The notes under the pieces are model-generated. The model made no database searches. It saw nothing but the letters and a program-made list of their open reading frames with translations, and was not told where the DNA came from. A stretch of DNA of 64,000 nt from Anaeramoeba ignava (Eukaryota > Metamonada > Anaeramoebidae), in NCBI GenBank assembly GCA_028826165.1, contig JAPDFW010000070.1:1138501-1202500 (forward strand), in the 5' to 3' direction. This document shows positions 49,942-62,189 of the stretch, piece after piece (the first letter of the stretch is position 1; each line of letters begins with the position of its first letter). The translations under genes were made by a program, and so were the position numbers.

Positions 49942-51672
49942 TTAAAGAACTCCTTGTTGTAACATAGCTTCTGCAACTTTCAAAAATCCAGCAATATTAG
50001 CTCCAGTCATATAATCTTTAGGATTCTTAGCATAAGTCTTAGCTGCATTGAAACAAGAATCGAAAATATCTCCCATAATCTTCTTAAGTTTAGCATCAAC
50101 TTCTTCTCGAGTCCAAGATAATCTCAAACTGTTTTGACTCATTTCAAGACCTGAAACAGCAACACCTCCAGCATTAACAGCTTTAGCTGGTCCATAAAGA
50201 ACATTGTTTTCAAAGTAAACAGCAATAGCTCCTGGTGTTGATGGCATATTAGCTCCTTCTCCAATAGCTTTAACTCCATTTGCAACAAGTGCTTTGGCAT
50301 CTTCAGTATCAACTTCGTTTTGTGTTGCACATGGCATTGCAATATCAGCTTTGAATCTTCTCCATGGATTTTCTTTTGGGAAGAATTGTGCTTCTTTAGA
50401 GTATTTGGTGTATTCAGAAATTGGTTTTCTTTCTTCATTCTTGATTTTGAAAACATAAGCTAATTTTTCATGAGTAAATCCTTCAGGTTCATAAACACAT
50501 CCACTTGTATCACTAACAGTTAATGGAATAGCTCCAACATGAAGAAGTTTCTCAACACAATATTGAGCAACATTTCCAGCTCCACTAACAAGAACTTTCT
50601 TTCCTTTCATATCCATATCATTGGCAGCTAACATTTTTTCCATGAAATAAACTGCTCCATATCCAGTTGCTTCAGGTCTAATTAATGAACCTCCCCAATT
50701 AGCTCCTTTTCCTGTTAAAACTCCTTCAAATCTGTTAACGATTTTCTTGTACATTCCGAATAAGAATCCAATTTCTCGACCACCAACTCCAATATCTCCA
50801 GCTGGAACATCTGTGTTTGGTCCAATGTGTCTGAATAATTCACTCATGAAGGATTGGCAAAATCTCATAACTTCAAGATCAGATTTTCCTTTTGGTTCGA
50901 AATCAGATCCTCCTTTTCCTCCTCCCATTGGAAGTGTTGTTAAGGCATTTTTGAAGATTTGTTCAAATCCAAGGAATTTGATGATTGAAAGATTAACATT
51001 ATCTCGGAATCTTAATCCTCCTTTGTATGGTCCAATAGCGCTATTGAATTGAACTCTGTATCCTCTGTTAACATGCTCTTTTCCTATTTATTTTAATTTT
51101 AATTTTAATTTATAAATGAATTTTGATTTTAATTTTAATTTATAAATGAATTTTAATTTTAATTTTAATTTATAAATGAATTTTAATTTTAATTTTAATA
51201 TTAATTTTAATTTTAGTTTTAATTTTAATTTTAATTTTAATTTTAATTTTAATTTTAATTTTTAATTTTAATTTTAATTTTAATATTAATTTTAATATTA
51301 ATTTTAATATTAATTTTAATTTTAATTTTAATTTTAATTTTAATTTTAATTTTAATTTTAATTTTAATTTTAATTTTAATTTTAATTTTAATTTTAATTT
51401 TAATTTTAATTTTAATTTTAATTTTAATTTTAATTTTAATTTTAATTTTAATTTTAATTTTAATTTTTACCTTTATCATCAACCCATGCAACTCTGAACA
51501 TAACAACTCTTTCTGGTTCAACAATTCTTTCAAGAATTGGAATGTATTTAGGTTCTTTTTCAAGAAGTGGAATTAATGTTGTGCAAACTTCTTCAACTGC
51601 TTGATAAAATTCTGGTTGATCTGGATCTCTTTTTTTAACTCCTTCAAGAATTCTTTTAACTTCTTCTGCCAT
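49942..51672 (-). CDS. gdhA: NADP-type glutamate dehydrogenase, copy 2
   Basis: Same 447-aa enzyme as copy 1. Exons 51672-51471 and 51083-49942 on the minus strand have exactly the same lengths (202 and 1,142 nt). Differences I can see in the exons are isolated and synonymous (for example TCA against TCT, GCA against GCC). The intron, by contrast, is 387 nt here against 225 nt in copy 1 through growth of the AAATTA array. It sits in the right arm of the inverted duplication; its 5' flank is interrupted by the recombinase element from 51,922. Confidence 0.96.
51084..51470 (-). repeat. Glutamate dehydrogenase copy 2 intron, expanded hexamer array
   Basis: Plus strand AATTTT hexamers, with the same AATTTATAAATGAATTTT units near its acceptor as copy 1 but a longer run of pure hexamers on the donor side. 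Confidence 0.88.
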
Positions 51673-52321
51673 TTCTCTTCTATTTTTATTTATTTAATTT
51701 TTTTATTTAAATTTTTTTGTTAATTTTTTTTCAAATCATTTTTATCATTTTTGCTTTTAATTTTTTTTGTTTTTGTTTTTTTTTATTTTGTTTTTGTTTT
51801 TACTTCTTTTTTTTATTTTTGACTTTTTTTTTTATTTATTTTTATTTATTTTTATTTATTTGATGAATTGAAAAATTTTTCTTTTTGTTTTAATTATTTA
51901 TTTAATTAAATTTATTTAAATTTTTATTTTTATTTATTTTTATTAAAGTAAAATAAATTTTTCCCCTTAAAATGAAAATTTAAATTGAAAAAGGGGAATT
52001 CCAAAATTTATTTGACAATTTTTGTAAAATATCCAGTTTCCCCTTTTGATATTTGAATTCATTTTTTTTTCTCCTTTTTTTTTCTTTTAACAATTTATCA
52101 TTTTCTCTGACTTTAAATTAATAATTTATAACAATCTTATCTTTTTTTTTAATGAAATGAAAAAAAAATTGATGAATTTGGTTTTAATGAATGGATTTGT
52201 GTGGAAAAAATCAAAAAAAAATGATTGAAAAAAAGTAAAATCTTAAAATGGAATTTGAAAAAAAAAGGAAATTGGAAAGAAATCGGAAAAGATATTCCGA
52301 AATCAAGAATCAAAATGAATT

Positions 52322-53578
52322 TCAGTTGTTGTTGGTTTCTTTTTCATTTTGATCCTTCAAATGATTCATTAAAGTGATCTGTTTTTCGAGAGAATATTCT
52401 TGTTTTGGAGAGTTATAATGGAAATTAATGATGCAATTCTGGTTATTGGACAATAGAAAAATTGGTTTTGGATTCTCTTGATTTGAAGAATTGGATAGTA
52501 AAGAAGAAATATTATCAGAATTGAAGTTGAAATTGGTACTTTGTTTGATTGGATTTAAATGTAATGTGGAATCAATTTCTTTTTCTTGAGATAGGCTCAT
52601 GTGAAGATAAGGATCAAGACCTTTATCAGATCTATGGAAACTTTTGGTTTTTTTGATAGCAGTTGTACTAACTCCTGCTCGATGCATTTGGCTACATGAA
52701 CTTGCTCTGAAAGAATGTAAGGTTACATTATGGGTAATTCCTACAAACTTGGCACAATCTTTAACATAATCTCCCAATGTTTTTGGATGTATCGCTCCTT
52801 TGTGTATTGGCATTTTTTTAAAATTTCGATGTTTAATTGCTCTAAAAAAACGAGAATCTTCATTGTAAGGAACCTTGATTCGGAAGTTGTAATAACGAAG
52901 TATTAATTGGTAAGGATCTTTTGGATCTTCAGAATTTTGGAATAACTTAGCTGTTTTGGGTTTCCAATTTGGGTTTCCATAAATCACGTGATTGTTTTTT
53001 GACTCGCCTTGTGAGTAAACAATATATTTCATCCCATTGTCATCACAAAACTTGAGTTGTTCTAATCTAATCATTGTTAATTCTTCTGACCTTAGGCAGA
53101 GATGTTTCCCAAGAGAGAATAAAACCAAAACGGTAAAATGTTTAGGAATATCAATTGACAACTTATTGACTAATAGTTTTTGTTCGTCTACACTTAAAGG
53201 AATTGTTGATTCCACTCTTTTTGAAGGATCTTCCAGTATCATTTTCAATCGGTTTTCAACAGTATTGTGAATTGCAACTTCAGCCTTTGGAGATATCTGA
53301 AAACCTAAATCTACTTTTTCTTTGAGATACACCATTAGATTTGAGGAATAGGTTTTAAAAGTTTTTCCTGAATATTCTTCTTCCGGGGATAGTTTCAATT
53401 GTATCAAGAATTGACAAATTTTCTTCTGATGGTTCTCTTCTGTGAGTTTCAAATTCCTCTCGTTACAGTACTTTTCCCATTTTCTACCAATAACTCCTAT
53501 TGCTTTCTCTGTGTTTTCTGGTTTTTCTTTTTTAATAAATTCTTCGTAAGTTTTCTCTTCTTTTCTTTTTTTTGACAT
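52322..53578 (-). CDS. Tyrosine recombinase (phage-integrase fold), Crypton-like
   Basis: DNA strand-exchange enzyme of the tyrosine recombinase family, 418 aa from the ATG at 53578 (MSKKRKEEKTYEEF). The upstream extension starts at a GTG and is not used. An N-terminal core-binding helical region (residues 10-130) precedes the catalytic domain. Visible catalytic set: Arg in LCLRSEELTMI, His and Arg in LHSFRASSCSQM, His in TKSFHRS (third-box position), and nucleophile Tyr in LDPYLHM. The C-terminal 80 residues are Asn/Ser-rich with no recognised domain. It is intact and so possibly active. GC content is higher than in the surrounding spacers. It could instead be a domesticated host gene, but its absence from the other arm argues for mobility. 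Confidence 0.85.
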   Translation of the reverse strand: MSKKRKEEKTYEEFIKKEKPENTEKAIGVIGRKWEKYCNERNLKLTEENHQKKICQFLIQLKLSPEEEYSGKTFKTYSSNLMVYLKEKVDLGFQISPKAEVAIHNTVENRLKMILEDPSKRVESTIPLSVDEQKLLVNKLSIDIPKHFTVLVLFSLGKHLCLRSEELTMIRLEQLKFCDDNGMKYIVYSQGESKNNHVIYGNPNWKPKTAKLFQNSEDPKDPYQLILRYYNFRIKVPYNEDSRFFRAIKHRNFKKMPIHKGAIHPKTLGDYVKDCAKFVGITHNVTLHSFRASSCSQMHRAGVSTTAIKKTKSFHRSDKGLDPYLHMSLSQEKEIDSTLHLNPIKQSTNFNFNSDNISSLLSNSSNQENPKPIFLLSNNQNCIINFHYNSPKQEYSLEKQITLMNHLKDQNEKETNNN

Positions 53579-53711
53579 TAGAAAAATGAAAAATTTTTTT
53601 TTTCGAAATTCTTTTATACTCACCTGTTTTTCAAAACAATGATCTTTTTTAAATTTTGAAATAAATTGAGCTTATAAATTCTGTGCGTTCATATATTATT
53701 TTCATTCCATT

Positions 53712-54126
<415 letters not shown>

Positions 54127-54310
54127 TTGTTATTGTTATTGTTATTGTTATAGTTAATTCTCCATTCCAATTTTTCCCTCAATTTTTACTCAATTTTTAA
54201 AATATCAAATTTCAGAAGAATTCTCATTTTTCCTCAAAAAAATAGATCTTAAGAATGGATTTGAAAAAAAAAGAAAAAAAAAGCTTTTATTTTTTTTTTA
54301 TCGATAAAAC

Positions 54311-54483
54311 AGATATTTTATTTTGTTTTGAAAATAAAATTTCTTTATTTTTTGCTTATAATTTAACTCAATTATCCACTCGTCTGCGACTCGCTAGGAT
54401 AATTGGGTTCACTTCGTGAACCACATTAAATTACTCGCAAAAAATAAAATAAAAATTTATTTCCGAAAAAAAATAAAATATCT
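54311..54483. repeat. Foldback palindrome with internal GC-rich hairpins
   Basis: Outer arms AGATATTTTATTTT (54,311) and AAAATAAAATATCT (to 54,483) pair, as do TTTATTTTTTGC (54,344-54,355) and GCAAAAAATAAA (54,437-54,448), AATTTAA with TTAAATT, and AATTATCC (54,370) with GGATAATT (54,397). A second hairpin, GGTTCAC-TTC-GTGAACC, sits on the right arm, and GCGACTCGC in the loop. Confidence 0.82.
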
Positions 54484-54579
54484 TTAACTTATTTTATTTT
54501 TTATTTAATTTTTTAATAAGTTAATTTTTAATTTAATCCAATTTAATTTATTTTTTTTTTGCTTTTTTTTATTTATTTT

Positions 54580-56710
54580 TTTTTATTTAATTTTTTATTT
54601 AATTTATTAATGATTATAAATTAAATTATATCAATATTTTATTTTATTTTTATATTTATAAATTAATTTATTATAATTTATAAATAAAAATAGATTTAGA
54701 AATTAATATAAATTAATATCAAATATTTATTTAATTTTTATTTAATTTATTAATAATTTTAAATTAAATTATATCAATATTTTATTTTATTTTTATATTT
54801 ATAAATTAATTTATTATAAATTATAAATAAAAATAGATTTATAATTTAATATAAATTAATATCAAATATTTATTTAATTTTTATTTAATTTTTAATAATT
54901 TTAAATTAATTTATATCAATATTTTATTTTATTTTTATATTTATAAATTAATTTATTATAATTTATAAATAAAAATAGATTTAGAAATTAATATAAAATT
55001 AATATCAAATATTTATTTAATTTTTATTTAATTTATTAATAATTTTAAAATTAAATAATATTAATATTTTATTTTATTTTTATATTTATAAATTAATTTA
55101 TTATAATTTCTAAATAAAAATAGATTTAGAATTTAATATAAATTAATATCAAATATTTATTTAATTTTTATTTAATTTATTAATAATTTTAAATTAATTT
55201 ATATCAATAATTTATTTTATTTTTATATTTATAAATTAATTTATTACAATTTATAAATAAAAATAGATTTAGAAATTAATATAAATTAATATCAAATATT
55301 TATTTTAATTTTTATTTAATTTATTAATAATTTTAAATTAATTTATATCAATATTTTATTTTATTTTTATATTTATAAATTAATTTATTATAATTTTATA
55401 AATAAAAATAGATTTAGAAATTAATATAAATTAATATTAAATATTTATTTAATTTTTATTTAATTTATTAATAATTTTAAATTAAATTATATCAATATTT
55501 TATTTTATTTTTATATTTTATAAATTAATTTATTACAATTTATAAATAAAAATAGATTTAGAAATTAATATAAATTAATATTAAATATTTATTTAATTTT
55601 TATTTAATTTATTAATAATTTTAAATTAAATTATATTAATATTTTATTTTATTTTTATATTTATAAATTAATTTATTACAATTTATAAATAAAAATAGAT
55701 TTAAAAATTAATATAAATTAATATTAAATATTTATTTAATTTTTATTTAATTTTTAATAATTTTAAATTAAATTATATCAATAATTTATTTTATTTTTAT
55801 ATTTATAAATTAATTTATTATAATTTACAAATAAAAATAGATTTAGAAATTAATATAAATTAATATCAAATATTTATTTAATTTTTATTTAATTTATTAA
55901 TAATTTTAAATTAAATAATATCAATAATTTATTTTATTTTTATATTTATAAATTAATTTATTATAATTTCTAAATAAAAATAGATTTAGAAATTAATATA
56001 AATTAATATTAAATATTTATTTAATTTTTATTTAATTTTTAATAATTTTAAATTAAATTATATCAATATTTTATTTTATTTTTATATTTTTAAATTAATT
56101 TATTATAATTTACAAATAAAAATAGATTTAAAAATTAATATAAATTAATATTAAATATTTATTTAATTTTTTATTTAATTTATTAATAATTTTAAAATTA
56201 AATTATATCAATATTTTATTTTATTTTTATATTTATAAATTAATTTATTATAATTTACAAATAAAAATAGATTTAGAAATTAATATAAATTAATATCAAA
56301 TATTTATTTAATTTTTATTTAATTTTTAATAATTTTAAATTAAATTATATCAATATTTTATTTTATTTTTATATTTATAAATTAATTTATTATAATTTAC
56401 AAATAAAAATAGATTTAGAAATTAATATAAATTAATATTAAATATTTATTTAATTTTTTATTTAATTTTTTAATAGTTTTAAATTAATTTATATCAATAA
56501 TTTATTTTATTTTTATATTTATAAATTAATTTATTAATTAATTATTAATAAAAATAGATTTAGAAATTAATATAAATTAATATTAAATATTTATTTAATT
56601 TTTTATTTAATTTTTTAATAATTTTAAATTAATTTATATCAATATTTTATTTTATTTTTATATTTATAAATTAATTTATTAATTAATTATTAATTCAAAA
56701 TAGATTTAGA
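54580..56710. repeat. Satellite family 1, right array, inverted, about 15 copies
   Basis: Reverse complement of the left array, unit about 143 bp. AAAAATAGATTTA recurs near 54,687, 54,828, 54,973 and onward to 56,697. The two outermost units carry the ATTAATTAATTATTAAT variant, as at the outer end of the left array. Confidence 0.9.
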
Positions 56711-56853
56711 AATTCTGTTAGTTTTAATGAAAAAAGAAAAAAAATAGAAGAGAAGGTTTTTTTATGGAATCCAAAAAAATTTGGAAAAGGAGAGGAAGAA
56801 AAAATGATGAAAAAAAAATTTTTTCTCCATTTCATTTGAAAAGAAATTTCAAA

Positions 56854-57462
56854 TCAGTTTTTTGTAGGAACGAAATAGTATTCAATTTTATCAATTTTAG
56901 TGTTTTTGCTGAATAAAAATGTTTCTTGATCTTTATCTTTTTGCCCAATGGGAGATATGAAAGTATTTCCAAGACGAGATTTAGGTTCAAAAACATTGTT
57001 GACACTGAGATCACTCTCTCCATTATAAGTATCGAGCTCTCCAAAAACGGGACCCCAACCTTTAAAATCGGCGATAGCAAGTTTTGTTTGTTTATTTTGG
57101 ACTTTGAATTTTTGAGGAGGATCTCCTCTTGGATTCCTCAAAGTGAAAATGAAAGCTTGAGGATCGTTTATGTAGCGATTAGATGATTCCCAACCAATTG
57201 AGCTATATCCTCCAAATACGCATTCATCTTCGGAGTGCATGATGATTAATGTTTTGCCTTTTTTGTCACAAATTTTGTGAAAGTTACTAGGATCCATTTG
57301 GTTTTTTTCCCTTGATGCTTGTTCTCTTTCCATGGAATTGAAAAATTCATCATCATTGATCCATCTTTTGATTTTCTCGAAATCTTCTGGATTTGGTTCC
57401 AAAAGAGAATTTGGAAATACTTTTTTGTAAAAATTTTGTTTAGTCTCTAATGTGGCACGCAT
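56854..57462 (-). CDS. TLDc-domain protein
   Basis: TLDc proteins bind the V-ATPase or act in oxidative-stress responses in other eukaryotes. A single exon encodes 202 aa, with the ATG at 57462. After a charged helical start (residues 1-60), the TLDc fold shows FHKICDKKGKTLIIMHSEDE, VFGGYSSIGWESS, AFIFTLRNPRGDPPQKF and a C-terminal ETFLFSKNTKIDKIEYYFV strand. No TBC, LysM or kinase domain is attached. The gene plus about 200 bp each side forms an island between two family 1 satellite arrays. A GC-containing stretch at 57,520-57,650, upstream of the start, may hold its promoter. Confidence 0.88.
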   Translation of the reverse strand: MRATLETKQNFYKKVFPNSLLEPNPEDFEKIKRWINDDEFFNSMEREQASREKNQMDPSNFHKICDKKGKTLIIMHSEDECVFGGYSSIGWESSNRYINDPQAFIFTLRNPRGDPPQKFKVQNKQTKLAIADFKGWGPVFGELDTYNGESDLSVNNVFEPKSRLGNTFISPIGQKDKDQETFLFSKNTKIDKIEYYFVPTKN

Positions 57463-57664
57463 CGAAAAGAGAGAAAAAATGAGAAAGAAAAAAGAAAAAA
57501 AAGTTTAAAATAAACTTTGAATGCAGGCAAAATTTGATCAACAAAAATTTTCTTTGAATTCGTAGTGTGAAAAAGCCTTACCATTCACAAAGAGGAGTAA
57601 CATCTTGTCAAACTCTCAATTTCTCTTCAGATCAAATTGATCAAATTTCCACAAAATTTAAGTT

Positions 57665-59495
57665 CATTTTTTATTTAATTTTTTAATAATTTTAAATTAA
57701 ATAATATCAATAATTTATTTTATTTTTATATTTATAAATTAATTTATTAATTAATTATTAATAAAAATAGATTTAAAAATTAATATAAATTAATATCAAA
57801 TATTTATTTAATTTTTTATTTAATTTTTTAATAATTTTAAATTAAATAATATCAATATTTTATTTTATTTTTATATTTATAAATTAATTTATTATAATTT
57901 ATAAATAAAAATAGATTTAGAAATTAATATAAATTAATATCAAATATTTATTTAATTTTTTATTTAATTTATTAATAATTTTAAATTAAATTATATCAAT
58001 ATTTTATTTTATTTTTATATTTTTAAATTAATTTATTAATTAATTTATAAATAAAAATAGATTTAGAAATTAATATAAATTAATATCAAATATTTATTTA
58101 ATTTTTATTTAATTTATTAATAATTTTAAATTAATTTATATCAATAATTTTATTTTATTTTTATATTTATAAATTAATTTATTACAATTTACAAATAAAA
58201 ATAGATTTAGAAATTAATATAAATTAATATCAAATATTTATTTAATTTTTATTTAATTTTTAATAGTTTTAAATTAAATAATATCAATATTTTATTTTAT
58301 TTTTATATTTATAAATTAATTTATTAATTAATTATTAATTCAAAATAGATTTAGAAATTAATATAAATTAATATTAAATATTTATTAAATTTTTATTTAA
58401 TTTTTAATAATTTTAAATTAAATTATATCAATAATTTATTTTATTTTTATATTTATAAATTAATTTATTACAATTTATAAATAAAAATAGATTTAGAAAT
58501 TAATATAAATTAATATCAAATATTTATTTAATTTTTATTTTATTTTTAATAATTTTAAATTAAATAATATCAATATTTTATTTTATTTTTATATTTATAA
58601 ATTAATTTATTATAATTTATAAATAAAAATAGATTTAGAAATTAATATAAATTAATATTAAATATTTATTTAATTTTTTATTTAATTTATTAATAATTTT
58701 AAATTAAATTATATCAATAATTTATTTTATTTTTATATTTATAAATTAATTTATTATAATTTATAAATAAAAATAGATTTAAAAATTAATATAAATTAAT
58801 ATCAAATATTTATTTAATTTTTATTTAATTTATTAATAATTTTAAATTAAATTTATATCAATATTTTATTTTATTTTTATATTTATAAATTAATTTATTA
58901 CAATTTATAAATAAAAATAGATTTAAAAATTAATATAAATTAATATTAAATATTTATTTAAATTTTTATTTAATTTATTAATAATTTTTAAATTAATTTA
59001 TATCAATATTTTATTTTATTTTTATATTTATAAATTAATTTATTATAATTTATAAATAAAAATAGATTTAGAAATTAATATAAATTAATATCAAATATTT
59101 ATTTAATTTTTATTTATTTTTAATAATTTTAAATTAAATTATATCAATATTTTATTTTATTTTTATATTTATAAATTAATTTATTATAATTTATTAAATA
59201 AAAATAGATTTAGAAATTAATATAAATTAATATCAAATTTTTATTTAATTTTTTATTTAATTTATTAATAATTTTAAATTAAATTATATCAATATTTTAT
59301 TTTATTTTTATATTTATAAATTAATTTATTATAATTTATAAATAAAAATAGATTTAAAATTAATATAAATTAATATCAAATATTTATTTAATTTTTTATT
59401 TAATTTTTTAATAATTTTAAATTAAATTATATCAATATTTTATTTTATTTTTATATTTATAAATTAATTTATTAATTAATTATTAATTCAAACCT
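57665..59495. repeat. Satellite family 1, third array, about 12-13 copies
   Basis: Same orientation and unit as 54,580-56,710, with AAAAATAGATTTA spaced about 143 bp. Edge-type units with ATTAATTAATTATTAAT occur at 57,750, 58,325 and 59,475. It ends about 75 bp before the nicastrin start codon. Confidence 0.9.
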
Positions 59496-59569
59496 ATTCC
59501 CAAAAAAGAAAAAAAAGATTTTTCCAAAAATTCAAAATCATTTTTTCTTTTCCATTTGTTTAAAAAAAA

Positions 59570-61606
59570 ATGTGGAAAATAATATTAATATTATTATTAC
59601 TATTCATAAAAGAAACGCAAACTAAATCAATCCACGATACGATTTATCAAGACATTGGTGGGTTTACGGGAATGCAATTATTAAATAAAAACGGAGATTA
59701 TGGAGGAACAAGTGGATTTGATCCACTTTATGGAGAACTTTATTTAATTGAAGAAGAAAGCGATTTCGAAAAACTTATCAACGACCCACCATCTAAAAAG
59801 CTTGTGCTCGTTCTTAACGCAGAATTCTTTAGTTTGTTTGCAACTTCTCAATACAATTCACAAATTTGAATTTTTCTAATTTTAATGAACAAAATGAAAA
59901 GTTCTAAATATTTAGATCGTCTTCCGAACAAAATAACGATAGCAGGGGTGATTTTGCTCCCAGGAAACAAACCTGGAACGGGATACTCTCCAGAGATGAC
60001 TTACCCATTGAAGGCTTCCTCCTTGCATCCAGAGAGCGATTACGAATGGAATTCAATTGGAAATGGAGATCTTTATAAAAAATATTTTTTCCCTATTTTA
60101 ACGTTTCCACTTCAAGGAAATTTTCAATTTATCAAAGATATGGCAAAACAAAACAAAAGAGATCTTGAGTTTTTTGAACCACGAAATGGGGCTGTTTTTG
60201 ACATTTTCATGCAAGCAAACGAAGATTCAGAAACTTGTTTAAGAAGAAAAACATGTGTTCCAATTGGAGGTCAAAGTGTGTGGGGTTTTATCGGAGGAGA
60301 ATACAACAAGTCTAAGGAGTACATCATGATAACTACGCCTCTTGATACGCGGAGTTCCTTCCCTTATCTATCTCCTGGATCAGAGTTCCCATCTTCGGGA
60401 ATTGTTGCGCTACTAAGTGCAATTGACGGAATTATTTCCTTTGCCAATTCCAATAACGCAACGGAATTTTACTCTTCCCTTAAGCGCCAAATCATGTTTG
60501 GATTCTGGGACGGGGAAAGCTTTGGACACATTGGATCTCTTAAGTTCATAAACGATGTCAAATACTTCGATTGCAAAGAATGGAATGATTCTTCACACTC
60601 GTCTTGCAATCAGCCTTTTCGCTATTCAATGGCGTTCAAAGATCTTGATCTCTCGAAGTTGACAGAGATTATCGAGCCAAATCAGGTTGGTTTATACACA
60701 GGAAACCCAAACAACACGTACCAATCTCAACTTTATACACACTACGAAAAGGAAAATTTCCAAAGTTTAGTGCTTGCCGAGAAAATCATGATGGTCTCAA
60801 TCAACTCCTTGAAAATCATGAACCTCTCCACTGTGGAGTATCCAAGTCCGCACACTCCTGGTATTCCGCCCTCCTCGTCGGAATCTTTTGTGAGAAAAAT
60901 CAAATCAGATCTGCCTGTTGTGGTTCTTACTGATTATCCCAGTCAATTTTCAAATGCATTTTATTCAAGTGTCTTCGATGATATATTCAACATCGAGACT
61001 CAACAGATTGCTGGCGCTGCCTCTCTTTTGTTGAGAACGGTGTATATGGAAGCAACGGGTTGCAATCCAGAGGAAATCCCTGAAAATCTTGCAGTTAATG
61101 AGACATTTATTCGCGATCTTATGTTTTGCTTTTCGTTCACTTACTACTGCCAATATTTTGTGGATATTCTCGGCATTCCTTTTAATGTGCCTTCCTCGAA
61201 TTATCCTGGTCTGTTTTCTGATACAAATGTGCCGATTCGTTCAAAGTTCCTTCATGATTTTATTACTTATTTAACTTTGGTTCAAAAATCTTCAGAATTT
61301 CCTTCTTGCAAAAGTGGATATGACTGTAATTCTTCTGAAAATTGCATTGTTGGTAAGTGTTATCCACGAATTGTTTATTTTCATCCTTCTTATTCCAACA
61401 ATGTTGAGTATGATTATAAACAAAAAGAATATAAAGTTGTTGAATCTTATTTTCCAGATGATTTATGGGTTGAAAGTGATTGGAAGAAAATCCAAATCCA
61501 AGTTTATCAAGGAAATAGTAAAAATGTTGATATTTTGGTTTTTTGTGTTGGAATTTTTTTAATTTTATTGGATTGTTTTATGATTAAATTTTTCAAGTTG
61601 TTTTAA
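59570..61606 (+). CDS. NCSTN: Nicastrin-like gamma-secretase subunit
   Basis: Substrate-gating glycoprotein of the gamma-secretase complex, type I membrane protein. Exons 59570-59831 and 59916-61606 join across an 84-nt intron (GTTTGTT..ATTTAG) that removes an apparent in-frame TGA at 59,867 and gives EFFNRLPNKITIAG, matching the family around its RIAG motif. About 650 aa. Signal peptide at residues 3-15. The peptidase-like domain is catalytically dead as in other nicastrins: VWGFIGGEYN, IMITTPLDTRSSF, FWDGESFGHIGS (the family's GETFDYIGS), IPPSSSESF, VVVLTDYPSQF. DLWVESDWKKIQIQ, then one C-terminal TM (DILVFCVGIFLILLDCF), completes the match. Presenilin, Aph-1 and Pen-2 are not in this window. 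Confidence 0.9.
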
Positions 61607-62150
61607 AATAAAAACGATTTAAAACAAATAAAAATAAAAACAATTTAAAAAGTGGAACAAAAAATAAAAATAAAAATAAAAAACAAAAATAAAAACAAAA
61701 AATAAAAATAAAAACAAAAACAATTTAAAAAGTGGAACAAAAAATAAAAAATAAAATAAATAAAAACAATTTAAAAAGTGGAACAAAAAACAAAATAAAA
61801 AAACAATTTAAAAAGTGGAACAAAAAATTTTTTTCTTATTTTTAAAAATAAAAATAAAACAATTTTAAAATAAAAATAAAAACAAAAATTTAAAAGTGGA
61901 ACAAAAATAAAAATAAAATTAAAAATAAAACAAAATAAAAATTTAAAAACAAAAATAAAAATAATTTAAAAATTTTATATTTAAAAATAATTTTAAAAAT
62001 TAAATTAACAAATAAAAATTTCTTTTTAAAACAAAAACAAAAATTTAAAAAATATTTAAAATTTAAAAAGTGGAACAAAAATTTTAAATTTAAAAATAAA
62101 AATAAAAACAAAAAAAATTTTCATTTAAAATTATTTTAAAAATTTAATTA
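61607..62150. repeat. Nicastrin 3' flank with repeated TTTAAAAAGTGGAAC motif
   Basis: Copies of TTTAAAAAGTGGAAC(A) lie near 61,640, 61,728, 61,769, 61,807, 61,892 and 62,066, separated by AAAATAAAAAC units. No gene was seen. Confidence 0.75.
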
Positions 62151-62189
62151 TGACCTCTCGTATTTCTTTTTCGAATAATTTTTAATTTA

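Noticed and set aside
53579-53623. Upstream extension of the recombinase from a GTG codon.
   Set aside because: The ATG at 53,578 starts a sensible charged N-terminus; the extension is low complexity.
54361-54440. GGTTCAC..GTGAACC as the T-arm of a tRNA gene.
   Set aside because: The stem is too long, no acceptor or anticodon arm fits, and the whole region is a nested palindrome.
59867-59869. In-frame TGA in nicastrin, possible stop-codon recoding.
   Set aside because: An 84-nt GT..AG intron (59,832-59,915) removes it in frame and gives a better family match.
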